From Neolewinella marina (lineage in GTDB: Bacteria > Bacteroidota > Bacteroidia > Chitinophagales > Saprospiraceae): DNA of 64,000 nucleotides. The stretch covers positions 124,001 to 188,000 of the forward strand of contig NZ_PDLO01000006.1 of the NCBI RefSeq assembly GCF_002631205.1, written 5' to 3'. A model generated the notes under the pieces. That model made no database searches and had not been told where the DNA came from. It saw only the letters and a list, made by a program, of their open reading frames with translations. A program made the translations under genes and the position numbers. Below, piece after piece: positions 43,204 through 51,671 of the stretch (positions within the stretch are counted from its first letter, which is position 1; the number at the start of each line of letters is the position of its first letter).

Positions 43204-43977
43204 ATGACCCTTGACCAACTCGAACGCCGCGTCCGCCTGCTTACTCGCCTGACTACCGTCCTGTTCCTGCTGCTGGCGGGGGTGCTTCTCCTGGCGGCGG
43301 GGCCCGTCAGGACCGTCTACCTCGGAGACCTGGCCGCCAGGGTAATCGAAGCCGATACCCTGCGGGCGAAGGTCGTCCTCACCGGCCGGCTGGATGTGGT
43401 GGAGCCCGACGGCAGCCTGGCCCTGCTGACGGCCAACTCCGTCCAGATGCCCGGGGTGGTACTCGAGGGGGATACGGTAACTACCCGGGGTGGATCGGCC
43501 GGACTCATTTTCTTCTATGAGGGTCACGAGGTCGGCGGATTGATCTACCGCATCGACGACCACCGGGAGGTGCCTTATGCCCTGGGGCACCTGTCGCTGG
43601 ACCAATACCGCCACGACCAGGTAGCCCTGATGCAGTACGAAGGGCAGGGGGAACGGCAGCGCGCCGGCTTCTACGTGAACGACCGGTCGCCGGCCTTTGA
43701 CCTCTACGACTACAAGGCGCTGCTCGACTCCGCGGCGCTGCTTCCGGAGGCCGAGCGGCGGGCCGTCCTCCAGCGCTTCAAGACCCGGGCCGATGCGGGA
43801 GAATTCGGGGGGCGGCGGGTTGCCCTGGAAAGCAACCGGCGCATGGCTGCCCTGCGACTGAGCGACTGGAAAAGCCAGGAACGCCTCCGGGCGGTGGTGG
43901 ATTCCGCGGGGGCAGCGCGCATCGAATTCCTCGACGCGGAGGGGAAGGTCATCCGCATCATCTCGGCAACGGAGTAG
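43204..43977 (+). CDS. Unknown protein with one N-terminal membrane helix
   Basis: Not recognised. The 257-residue protein has a membrane helix or uncleaved signal (about 14-34, RLTTVLFLLLAGVLLLAAGP) and a mature part with beta-repeats such as KVVLTGRLDVVEPDGSLALL, MPGVVLEGDTVTTRGGSAGL and FFYEGHEVGGLIYRIDDHRE. A later segment (AGFYVNDRSPAFDLYDYKAL) and the end RIEFLDAEGKVIRIISATE repeat the strand pattern. It starts 93 bp after the preceding membrane TPR gene in the same direction and may belong with it. Confidence 0.65.
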   Translation: MTLDQLERRVRLLTRLTTVLFLLLAGVLLLAAGPVRTVYLGDLAARVIEADTLRAKVVLTGRLDVVEPDGSLALLTANSVQMPGVVLEGDTVTTRGGSAGLIFFYEGHEVGGLIYRIDDHREVPYALGHLSLDQYRHDQVALMQYEGQGERQRAGFYVNDRSPAFDLYDYKALLDSAALLPEAERRAVLQRFKTRADAGEFGGRRVALESNRRMAALRLSDWKSQERLRAVVDSAGAARIEFLDAEGKVIRIISATE

Positions 43978-44030
43978 GGGTAGGGCCCTCTCAGGCGGGC
44001 CTGTACCCTAGACCGTAAATCGGACTTCCC

Positions 44031-44041
44031 TACCTTCGCGC
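44031..44041 (+). promoter_or_regulatory. Putative -7 box TACCTTCGCGC directly before hisS
   Basis: The box ends 2 nt before the ATG of hisS (44044). If used as -7, the mRNA would start near or at the start codon. Confidence 0.4.
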
Positions 44042-44043
44042 CC

Positions 44044-45387
44044 ATGAAACCGTCTATCCCCAAAGGCACCCGGGATTTCCTGCCCCACGAAGTGCGCCGG
44101 CGCAATTACATCTTCGACGTGATCCGTCAGCATTTCCACCGCTACGGCTACCAGCCCATCGAAACGCCGGTGATGGAGAACCTCTCCACCCTCACCGGGA
44201 AGTACGGCGAGGAAGGCGACCGCCTGCTGTTCAAGGTGCTCAACAACGGCGATTTCCTGCGCAAGGCCGACACCCAACAGCTGGCTGCCCAGGACAGCGA
44301 CGCCGTGCTGCCGCAGATCTCCAAGCGTGGACTGCGCTACGACCTCACGGTGCCCTTCGCCCGCTACGTGGTGATGCACCAGAACGACCTGGCCTTCCCC
44401 TTCAAGCGCTACGCCATCGCCCCGGTGTGGCGGGCCGACCGGCCGCAGAAGGGACGCTACAACGAGTTCTACCAGTGTGACGCCGACGTCGTGGGCTCCG
44501 ATTCCCTCCTCTACGAGGCCGAACTCACCCAGCTGCTCGACGAGGTCTTCGCCGCCCTGGGCCTGAAGGCCGTCATCCGCCTGAACAACCGCAAGATCCT
44601 GGCCGGCCTGGCCGAGATCGCCGGTCACGCCGACCGCATGATGGACATCACCATCGCCATCGACAAGCTCGATAAGATCGGGGAAGCCGGGGTGGAGAAA
44701 GAACTGCTGGAACGGGGCGTGGACGCGGGTGCCGTGGAAGTCATCAAGCAATTCCTCGGAGTGACCAGCCTGGAAAAGGTAGCCCCCCTGCTGCAGGACA
44801 GCGAGGTCGGCCGCCAGGGCATCGCCGAGCTGCAGGAGGTCTTCGACCGCGTAGGCAAGCTGACGAACCGCCTCGAATTCGACGTCACCCTGGCCCGCGG
44901 CCTCAACTACTACACCGGCTGCATCTACGAGGTGGCCGTGGACACCGACGCCCACCCCGGCATCCGGATGGGCAGCATCGCCGGGGGCGGCCGCTACGCC
45001 GACCTGACGGGCATCTTCGGTGGCCGCGACCTTTCCGGCGTGGGCATCAGCTTCGGCGCCGAGCGCATCTACGACGTGCTGGAGGAGCTCGAACTCTTCC
45101 CCGCCGACGCCAGCGAGGACCTGGAGTACCTGCTGCTTTGCCTTGACGAGGAAACCCTGGTCCACGGCTTCGACCTCCTGCGGCAGCTTCGCAAGGCGGG
45201 CCACAACGCCGACCTCTACCCCGAAGCCGCCAAGCTCGGCAAGATGATGAAGTACGCCGACCAGCGCAACGCCCCCCGGGTGATCATCATCGGCAGCCGC
45301 GAAGCGGAAACCGGGCAGTACTCCGTCAAGCACATGAAGACGGGAGAGCAGGAAAAGCTCTCCCTGGAGGAGCTGCTGGAACGTTAG
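44044..45387 (+). CDS. hisS: Histidyl-tRNA synthetase
   Basis: Class II aminoacyl-tRNA synthetase of 447 residues that charges tRNA-His. Landmarks are the start KPSIPKGTRDFLPHEVRRRN, motif 2 PQKGRYNEFYQCDADVVG, the histidine-binding loop LARGLNYYTGCIYEV, motif 3 with GGGRYADLTGIFGG and GVGISFGAERIYD, and a C-terminal anticodon-binding domain ending SVKHMKTGEQEKLSLEEL. Length is normal. A strong hairpin terminator follows. Confidence 0.98.
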   Translation: MKPSIPKGTRDFLPHEVRRRNYIFDVIRQHFHRYGYQPIETPVMENLSTLTGKYGEEGDRLLFKVLNNGDFLRKADTQQLAAQDSDAVLPQISKRGLRYDLTVPFARYVVMHQNDLAFPFKRYAIAPVWRADRPQKGRYNEFYQCDADVVGSDSLLYEAELTQLLDEVFAALGLKAVIRLNNRKILAGLAEIAGHADRMMDITIAIDKLDKIGEAGVEKELLERGVDAGAVEVIKQFLGVTSLEKVAPLLQDSEVGRQGIAELQEVFDRVGKLTNRLEFDVTLARGLNYYTGCIYEVAVDTDAHPGIRMGSIAGGGRYADLTGIFGGRDLSGVGISFGAERIYDVLEELELFPADASEDLEYLLLCLDEETLVHGFDLLRQLRKAGHNADLYPEAAKLGKMMKYADQRNAPRVIIIGSREAETGQYSVKHMKTGEQEKLSLEELLER

Positions 45388-45411
45388 GGCGCTGTCCGAA
45401 CCCTCCAAAGC

Positions 45412-45454
45412 AAAGGCCCCCAGTGCATTCCCAAAGGAGCACCGGGGGCCTTTT
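45412..45454. terminator. Bidirectional hairpin terminator between hisS and the S41 protease
   Basis: Arms AAAGGCCCCC (45412-45421) and GGGGGCCTTTT (45444-45454), with an inner GTGC/GCAC pair, end in T-rich DNA on the plus strand and A-rich ends on the other side, serving both convergent genes. Confidence 0.85.
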
Positions 45455-45475
45455 CGTTTCAATTAAGGGGGCTGC

Positions 45476-47614
45476 CTACTTGCGGTCGGCCACGCCCTTC
45501 TTGCCTTCCAGTTCGATCAGGTCGGCTACGATGTTGACGGCTTCGCGGATGTAGACGTCCTTGCTGACGCTGTCCTTGAAATCGTCGTTGCGGGCGGTCT
45601 TGCTTTCGTCGGCCAGGATGGGCTCGAGGTCCACTTCCAGGTTCAGCACGCCGGGGTTCACCACGTCCTCAAAGAGGTCGTCGTACATCTCGGCTTCAGT
45701 ACGCGCGGCCTGCTGCAGCTCCTCGTACTCGGTGAGGCTTAGGGGGTAGGTGTTGCGGTCGCGCTGCCGCTTCACCCGCTGGGCGTTCTCCTGGATGCGG
45801 TTGAAGGTGGGGCTGGCCTCCACGCGGGCGGCGCTGCGGGCCTTCAGGGCATCCAGGTGCTGGATGCGGTAGATGTCCTGGTCGTACTTGGCGGGGTCGA
45901 TTTCGGACCAGGCCAGGGGAGCGATCTGCTCCTTCTCGCCGGTTTCCAACAGGGAGCGGCTGTCGGGCAGGATGATGTCGGGGGTGACGCCGCGCAGCTG
46001 GGTGGAGCCGCCGTTGATGCGGTAGAACTTCTGCATGGTCAGCTTGACGGTGCCCAGGGGCTTCGCATCGTCGTGGCCGGCGATGGTGCGGTCCATATCG
46101 ATGAAGCGCTGAACGGTGCCCTTGCCGAAGGTGGAGTTGCTGCCTACGATCACGGCACGGCCATAGTCCTGGAGGGCGGCGGCCAGGATCTCGCTGGCGG
46201 AAGCCGAGTACTGGTTCACCAGCACCACGAGGGGGCCGTCGTACTGGACGCGGCGGTCCTTGTCCTTCAGTACTTCCTTATTCATACCACGGCCGGCCAC
46301 CTGTACCACGGGGCCTTCGGGGATGAAGAAGCCGGTCATGTCGACCACGTCGCGCAGGGAGCCCCCGCCGTTATTGCGCAGGTCGAGGATGATGCCGTCG
46401 ACGTCCTGGTCCTTGAGCTTTTGCAGCTCGGCCTCCACGTCCTTGGCGCTGAACCGGCCGTCGTTATTCTCGAAGTCGGCGTAGAAGCTCGGCAGGGAGA
46501 TGTAGCCCACCTTTTCGTTGCCCTCCTCACTGTCGAGGATGAGCGACTTGGCGTAGGTCTCGTCGATGATGATCACGTCGCGCTCGATGGAGATCTCCTG
46601 GATGACGCCGTCGGGCTTGCGTACCTTCAGGTGGACGGTGGTGCCCTTCTTGCCGCGGATCTTGTCGACCACGTCTTCCAGGGGCATGCCCTTGATGTCG
46701 ACCATCTCCTGTCCATCCTGGCGGACGCCCATGATGACGTCGTCTTCCTTGAGTTCCTTGCCCTTCCAGGCCGGGCCGCCCACTACGATGGAGCTCACCT
46801 TGGTGTACTCATCGTCGGTCTGCAGGGTGGCGCCGATGCCTTCCAGGCGGCCGCTGAAGCGGATGTCGAAGGATTCCTTGTCCTTGGGGCGGAAGTAGCT
46901 GGTGTGGGGGTCGAAGACGGCCGTCATGGCGTTCAGGTACTGCCCGCGCTTGATGCTGGGCTTCATTTCCCGCATCCGCTTGAACCAGTCGTCGTAGCGT
47001 TCGAGGATCTTGCCGCGGAACTCGGTTTCGAGGCTGTCCAGGGAGGGGTACTCCTGTCCGGTGGTGTCCCGGGCCATTTCCTCCCGCTTATCTACGAGCT
47101 GGTTGATCACGTCCCGCTTCATGTAGTCGTGCCAGTACTGCTTCAGTTCGGCGTCGGTAGCGGGCCAGGGGGATTTTTCGTCACTGTCCACGAAGGTACC
47201 GTCGGCGTCCAGGTCGAAGGGCTCGGCCAGGATTTCCTGGTACCAGGCCTGGGTCTTGTCGAGGGCGGCCATCCACCGTTCCTGCACCAGGTCGTAGAAG
47301 GTGTACTCCCCGGCCTTGCTCTGGTCGTCGATGGCGGTGCGGTAGGGCTCGAAGGCCTTGATGTCCTCCTGGGTAAAGAAAAGGCGGGCCCCGTCCACGT
47401 CGTTGAGGTACTGGTCGAAGACGCGCTCGGAGAACGCGTCGTCGATGTCGACCGGCTGGTAGTGGTAGTTCTCCAGATTGGCCAGCATCGTCCGCAGGAT
47501 TACGGAAGGCGCGTCACCCGGCGGCACCTCGATCTGGTGGGTGGGGCGGGTGGCGGCGATCAGAACGAAGACCAGCAGTAGGGCGGAGAAGAGCAGGGGG
47601 GCTCTCGTTTTCAT
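45476..47614 (-). CDS. Tail-specific carboxy-terminal processing protease (S41, Prc-like)
   Basis: Periplasmic serine protease of 712 residues with an N-terminal signal (LLFSALLLVFVLIAATRP). A long helical N-terminal domain (about 30-240) precedes a PDZ domain (about 255-345, ISFRLEGIGAT region with DDVIMGVRQDGQEMVDIKGM) and the S41 core. The Ser/Lys dyad is Ser472 in YSASASEILAAALQDYG and Lys498 in NSTFGKGTVQ by analogy with E. coli Prc. A C-terminal DUF3340-like part ends EGKKGVADRK. Known relatives cut proteins at nonpolar C-termini and control cell-wall hydrolases. Monocistronic. Confidence 0.93.
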   Translation of the reverse strand: MKTRAPLLFSALLLVFVLIAATRPTHQIEVPPGDAPSVILRTMLANLENYHYQPVDIDDAFSERVFDQYLNDVDGARLFFTQEDIKAFEPYRTAIDDQSKAGEYTFYDLVQERWMAALDKTQAWYQEILAEPFDLDADGTFVDSDEKSPWPATDAELKQYWHDYMKRDVINQLVDKREEMARDTTGQEYPSLDSLETEFRGKILERYDDWFKRMREMKPSIKRGQYLNAMTAVFDPHTSYFRPKDKESFDIRFSGRLEGIGATLQTDDEYTKVSSIVVGGPAWKGKELKEDDVIMGVRQDGQEMVDIKGMPLEDVVDKIRGKKGTTVHLKVRKPDGVIQEISIERDVIIIDETYAKSLILDSEEGNEKVGYISLPSFYADFENNDGRFSAKDVEAELQKLKDQDVDGIILDLRNNGGGSLRDVVDMTGFFIPEGPVVQVAGRGMNKEVLKDKDRRVQYDGPLVVLVNQYSASASEILAAALQDYGRAVIVGSNSTFGKGTVQRFIDMDRTIAGHDDAKPLGTVKLTMQKFYRINGGSTQLRGVTPDIILPDSRSLLETGEKEQIAPLAWSEIDPAKYDQDIYRIQHLDALKARSAARVEASPTFNRIQENAQRVKRQRDRNTYPLSLTEYEELQQAARTEAEMYDDLFEDVVNPGVLNLEVDLEPILADESKTARNDDFKDSVSKDVYIREAVNIVADLIELEGKKGVADRK

Positions 47615-47772
47615 AGATTTTCTTTTAGGAACTCCGCCGCGCTGCCCCGGATTGTTGGGTTCGGACGGAGTGCTAGCTACTAAATGTTCTGCGCGGGCCA
47701 GTAGTTTAGTCGGGGCAGACGCAAGGGGTGGTTTAACACCGAATTAATTATCGATTACATTAGAGGCTGCCG

Positions 47773-47817
47773 GGGCTTTGCCGGTTGGTCCGTTTCCGAC
47801 CGGTAGCACCAAAGCCC
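47773..47817 (+). promoter_or_regulatory. Hairpin in the 5' leader of the STN-type receptor gene
   Basis: Outer arms GGGCTTTG (47773-47780) and CAAAGCCC (47810-47817), inner GGTC/GACC (47787-47790, 47798-47801). The hairpin ends 27 nt before the ATG; upstream is AT-rich promoter-like DNA (GAATTAATTATCGATTACAT). Confidence 0.5.
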
Positions 47818-47844
47818 AGACGGCGCCCGAACGCCAAATTACCA

Positions 47845-50550
47845 ATGAAAATTACCGTTTTCCCCATCCTGCTGATCCTTTTGCTGGCATTGCCGGTAGC
47901 CGGGCAGGACGCTGGCCCCACCATTACCCTGCAAAGCGAGTCCATCGGACGGGTGGCCGCCCTGCAACAAATGGACCGCTACACCCCGCTGCGGATCTTC
48001 TGGCAGGACACCCAGGTAAAGGACGAGCCGCTGCGGCTGTCGTTGCAGCAGGCCACCCCGCGAGAAGCCCTGGAGGCAATCCTGGAGGGCACCGGACTGT
48101 CCTTTATCGCCTACCGCGACGTCTATGTGATCGGGCCGGCAACCACCATCGGTACGGAGTTCGACGCGGCCTACTACGCCGCCGTAGCCGAGCAGGTGGA
48201 TGCGGATGCTGAAGAGGCCGGGGCCCGGGGGCCGGAGACGATCGGCAGCTTTGCCACCCTAGGGGCTACGGGCATGGCTACCGTCTCCGGTACGGTAACC
48301 GACGACGACGGCGAGCCCGTCATCGGTGCAACCCTGAGGGTAACGGGAACGGAGCAGGCCACGACCACCGATACGGAAGGCAATTACACCCTGCGCCTGG
48401 CCCCCGGCACCTACGAGCTCCTGATCGGCTACGTCGGATACGGGCGGCAGGAGCGCGGGATCCGCGTGCAGGGCGACGGCCGCTTCGACATTGCCCTGCT
48501 GCCCTCGGCCACCGACCTGCAACAGGTGGTGGTCACCGAGCAGGCCGCCGACGCCAACGTGGGCCGGGTACAGGCCGGGGTACAGCGGCTCGACCTGGCG
48601 CAGCTGGAGCGGCTCCCCACCTTCATGGGCGAATCGGACGTGGTCAAGGCCCTGCTGCTGAACCCCGGCGTGAGCACCATCGGCGAGGGGGCCACGGGCT
48701 TCAACGTCCGCGGCGGCGAAATCGACCAAAACCTGCTGCTGCAGGACTACGGCATCCTGCTCAACTCCAGCCACGCCCTGGGCTTCTTCTCCACCTACAA
48801 CGCCGACCTGCTCAAGAGCGTCGACCTCTACAAGGCCAACATGCCCGCCCGCTTCGGCGGTCGTCTGGCCTCGGTGCTCGACGTACAGCAACGCGACGGC
48901 AACTTCGACCACCTCCGCGTGAAGGCGGGACTGGGACCGGTCACCGGCCGCGTCATGCTGGAAGGCCCCATCGTGAAGGACCGCAGCAGCTTCATCGCCG
49001 GGGTGCGCAGCAGCTATACCGGCTGGGTACTGCGGCTGGCCAGCCAGGAAAACGTGAAGAACTCCTCGGCCTTCTTCGTCGACGGAAACCTGCGGCTCAC
49101 CCAGCGCATCGGCGAAACCGGTACCCTGTCGGTGTCGGGCTACGGCTCCGAGGACCAGTTCACCTATAACAATGCCTTCGGCTTCCGCTACCGGACGCTG
49201 CTCGGGCAAAGCGAGTACAACCACATCTTCAGCGACCGCTTCTACGGCCGGCTGGGGGTGGCCTACAGCGACTACCAGAGCCGGCAGACCGACCTGGGGA
49301 CCACCACCGCCGAAATCCTCGACAACGGGGTAGCCTACCTCATCGTCAAGCCCCACCTGACCTACGAGGTGTCGGATGACCTGCAGCTGTCCGGCGGACT
49401 CGAGCTCGATCACTACCGCGTCAACCCCGGTGAGCGGCAGCCCGGCGGGGAGGAATCCCTGGTGAGCCCCCGCCAGCTCCCCGAGGAGCAGGGGGTGGAG
49501 CTGAGCTTCTTCGGCGAGGCCGACTACCGGGTCTCCGAGCGGTTCAGCGTGATCGCCGGACTGCGCTACACCAACTACCGCTTCCTCGGCGCGGCGACCG
49601 TCACGGAATACACCGATGGCATCCCCCGCTCCGGCAACGAGACCGGTACCCGCGAGTACGGGGCCGGAGAAACCGTCGCCGCTTACCAGAGCCTGCAGCC
49701 GCGCCTCAGCGCCCGCTACCGGGTAGGGCGCAGCGGGTCGGTCCGCGCCGGCTACGCCCGCACGGCCCAGTTCCTCAACCAGATCTACCTGAGCGCCTCT
49801 CCGACGCCGAGCTCCCAGTTCCAGCTCAGCACGGGGTACATTCCGCCCTTCCTGTCGCATAACGTCTCCCTGGGCTACTTCCTCAACCTGAACAACAACA
49901 ACGTGGAGCTGGGGGTAGAGGGCTACGCCCGCCTCATCGACCAGCTGTGGGACTACCGCGACTTCGCCGACGTGATCGTGAACCCCCAGCTGGAAACCGA
50001 AATCCGCATCGGGGAAGGCTGCGCCTACGGCCTGGAGCTCAGCGGCAAGAAGAAGGTCGGCGAGATCAACGGACTGGTGAGCTACACCCTCTCCCGCACC
50101 GAACGGCAGGTGGCCGGCATCAACGGGGGAGACTACTACTCCTCGAACTTCGACAAGCCCCACAACTTCGTCCTCACCTTCAACTGGAACCCGAACCAGC
50201 GCAATACCCTGACGGCCAACTTCACCTACGGCACCGGCCGGCCGATCACCGCTCCGGTGGGTAACTACCGGGTGGACAACGGGCTGCTGGTCCCGGTCTA
50301 CACCGCCCGTAACAGCCTGCGGATCCCGGATTACCACCGCCTCGACCTGGCCTACACCCTGGGCAAGGGCTATAACCAGAAACGGACGGTACAGACCAGC
50401 TGGACGGTCTCCCTCTACAACGTCTACGCCCGCAAGAACGCCTTCTCGGTCTACTACACCCAGTCGGCCGACCAGACCAACGTGGCCAACCGCCTGGCCG
50501 TGCTGGGTACCGTATTCCCCGCCATCACCCTGAATATCGAAACCCGATGA
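47845..50550 (+). CDS. TonB-dependent receptor with STN and carboxypeptidase-regulatory domains
   Basis: Outer-membrane transporter of 901 residues. ATG 47845 begins the signal peptide (KITVFPILLILLLALPVAGQ); the upstream extension of the frame overlaps the leader hairpin. An STN-type domain follows (about 25-100, QMDRYTPLRIFWQDTQVKDE, EAILEGTGLSFIAYRDVYVI), then a carboxypeptidase-regulatory domain (about 148-235, ATVSGTVTDDDGEPVIGATL), a plug (about 255-365, VVKALLLNPGVSTIGEGATG, FNVRGGEIDQNLLLQD) and the barrel, ending FPAITLNIETR. STN domains commonly signal to a FecR-type anti-sigma factor; none is adjacent. DUF4249 and MG2-like genes follow. Confidence 0.93.
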   Translation: MKITVFPILLILLLALPVAGQDAGPTITLQSESIGRVAALQQMDRYTPLRIFWQDTQVKDEPLRLSLQQATPREALEAILEGTGLSFIAYRDVYVIGPATTIGTEFDAAYYAAVAEQVDADAEEAGARGPETIGSFATLGATGMATVSGTVTDDDGEPVIGATLRVTGTEQATTTDTEGNYTLRLAPGTYELLIGYVGYGRQERGIRVQGDGRFDIALLPSATDLQQVVVTEQAADANVGRVQAGVQRLDLAQLERLPTFMGESDVVKALLLNPGVSTIGEGATGFNVRGGEIDQNLLLQDYGILLNSSHALGFFSTYNADLLKSVDLYKANMPARFGGRLASVLDVQQRDGNFDHLRVKAGLGPVTGRVMLEGPIVKDRSSFIAGVRSSYTGWVLRLASQENVKNSSAFFVDGNLRLTQRIGETGTLSVSGYGSEDQFTYNNAFGFRYRTLLGQSEYNHIFSDRFYGRLGVAYSDYQSRQTDLGTTTAEILDNGVAYLIVKPHLTYEVSDDLQLSGGLELDHYRVNPGERQPGGEESLVSPRQLPEEQGVELSFFGEADYRVSERFSVIAGLRYTNYRFLGAATVTEYTDGIPRSGNETGTREYGAGETVAAYQSLQPRLSARYRVGRSGSVRAGYARTAQFLNQIYLSASPTPSSQFQLSTGYIPPFLSHNVSLGYFLNLNNNNVELGVEGYARLIDQLWDYRDFADVIVNPQLETEIRIGEGCAYGLELSGKKKVGEINGLVSYTLSRTERQVAGINGGDYYSSNFDKPHNFVLTFNWNPNQRNTLTANFTYGTGRPITAPVGNYRVDNGLLVPVYTARNSLRIPDYHRLDLAYTLGKGYNQKRTVQTSWTVSLYNVYARKNAFSVYYTQSADQTNVANRLAVLGTVFPAITLNIETR

Positions 50551-51659
50551 GCCCGGCCCTCCCTTCCCCCTTGCACGGCACCCGCGTCCCCGTCCTCCTG
50601 TTGCTGGCCCTTCTCCTGCTGGGCTGCGTCGATGAAATCGACCTCGGACAGGCCGACGCCCTGCCCGAAGGTATCGTGGTACGGGGCAGCCTGGCCGTAA
50701 CCTCCGACGGCGCCGTCGCGGAAATCAACCTGGAGCGACTCTTCCAGTTCTCCTCCAACCTGCCGAACCAGGTCGTCTCGGCCCGGGTGCTCCTGGAAAA
50801 TACCGAGGGGCAGTCGCTGCCCATCCCCTACCGCAACGGCGCCTACCGCCTCGACATCGGCCGCAACCACCCGGAGATGACCATCCGGCCGGGGGTGGGA
50901 TACCGGCTGACGATCTTCACCCAGGACGACGAGGCCTACCAGAGCGACTACGACGTGCTGCAACCGGCCCTGCCGCTGGAATCCGCGGGCCGCTCCTTCG
51001 TTTCCCTCCAGACCACCAGCCCCGCCGGCACGCCGGTGACGGTGCCCGGCATCAATTACACGGTGACCACCCCGGTGCGCTACCCCGACGGTGCCCCCGC
51101 CCGGCTGCGCTACCAGCTCAGCGTCGACTACGCCCTGACCGACGAGCCGGCCCAGTTCCCCTACACCAACAACGATCCCAAGACCTGCTACGTAAGCCAG
51201 ACCCTGGCCGGCAACCGACTCTTCCTCCTCGACGGGCGCCAGGCCACGGCCGAGCGGGTGGTGGACTACCCCCTGGCCACGGTGAGGATCAATCATCTCT
51301 ACGCCGAGGGCAACTACGTAACCATTTACCAGGAGGCCCTCAGTCCGCCCGCCTTCAACTACTTTTCCCAGATCGCGAGCATCGCCGACCAGGACCGGAG
51401 CATCTTCGGCAGCCCCCCGGGACCGGTGGCCGGCAACGTCACCGACCTGAACGGACTGACGCCAAACGTATTCGGCTTCTTCTACACGGCCAACCGCACC
51501 CTGGCGCGGGTGTCCGTCTCCCCGGAGGAGGCCGGCAACCCCAATACCTACTGCCCCCTGCCCCCGCCCGAGCGGCCGAACGCCCCGCCTACCAGCTGCG
51601 ACGACTGTATGCGGCTCGACGGCGCCTCCCTGACGCCGCCCCCTTTCTGGTCCTTCTAA
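50547..51659 (+). CDS. DUF4249 lipoprotein
   Basis: The 370-residue protein overlaps the receptor stop by 4 nt (ATGA). It has a lipoprotein signal (VPVLLLLALLLLGCVDEIDL, Cys27) and a beta-rich body (GIVVRGSLAVTSDGAVAEIN, VSARVLLENTEGQSLPIPYR, GVGYRLTIFTQDDEAYQSD). The C-terminal end has a cysteine cluster (PTSCDDCMRLDG). DUF4249 proteins are regularly encoded after TonB receptors in this phylum and probably form the extracellular or lid component, as SusD does for SusC; that role is inferred. Confidence 0.88.
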   Translation: MSPALPSPLHGTRVPVLLLLALLLLGCVDEIDLGQADALPEGIVVRGSLAVTSDGAVAEINLERLFQFSSNLPNQVVSARVLLENTEGQSLPIPYRNGAYRLDIGRNHPEMTIRPGVGYRLTIFTQDDEAYQSDYDVLQPALPLESAGRSFVSLQTTSPAGTPVTVPGINYTVTTPVRYPDGAPARLRYQLSVDYALTDEPAQFPYTNNDPKTCYVSQTLAGNRLFLLDGRQATAERVVDYPLATVRINHLYAEGNYVTIYQEALSPPAFNYFSQIASIADQDRSIFGSPPGPVAGNVTDLNGLTPNVFGFFYTANRTLARVSVSPEEAGNPNTYCPLPPPERPNAPPTSCDDCMRLDGASLTPPPFWSF

Positions 51660-51671
51660 CCGCCCCGCCCG

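Noticed and set aside
41866-43614. 582-residue minus-strand frame over two plus-strand genes
   Set aside because: Spans two genes and the gap between them, with Gly/Gln/Val-rich composition; no domain.
48259-50337. 692-residue minus-strand frame
   Set aside because: Antisense shadow of the STN-type TonB receptor.
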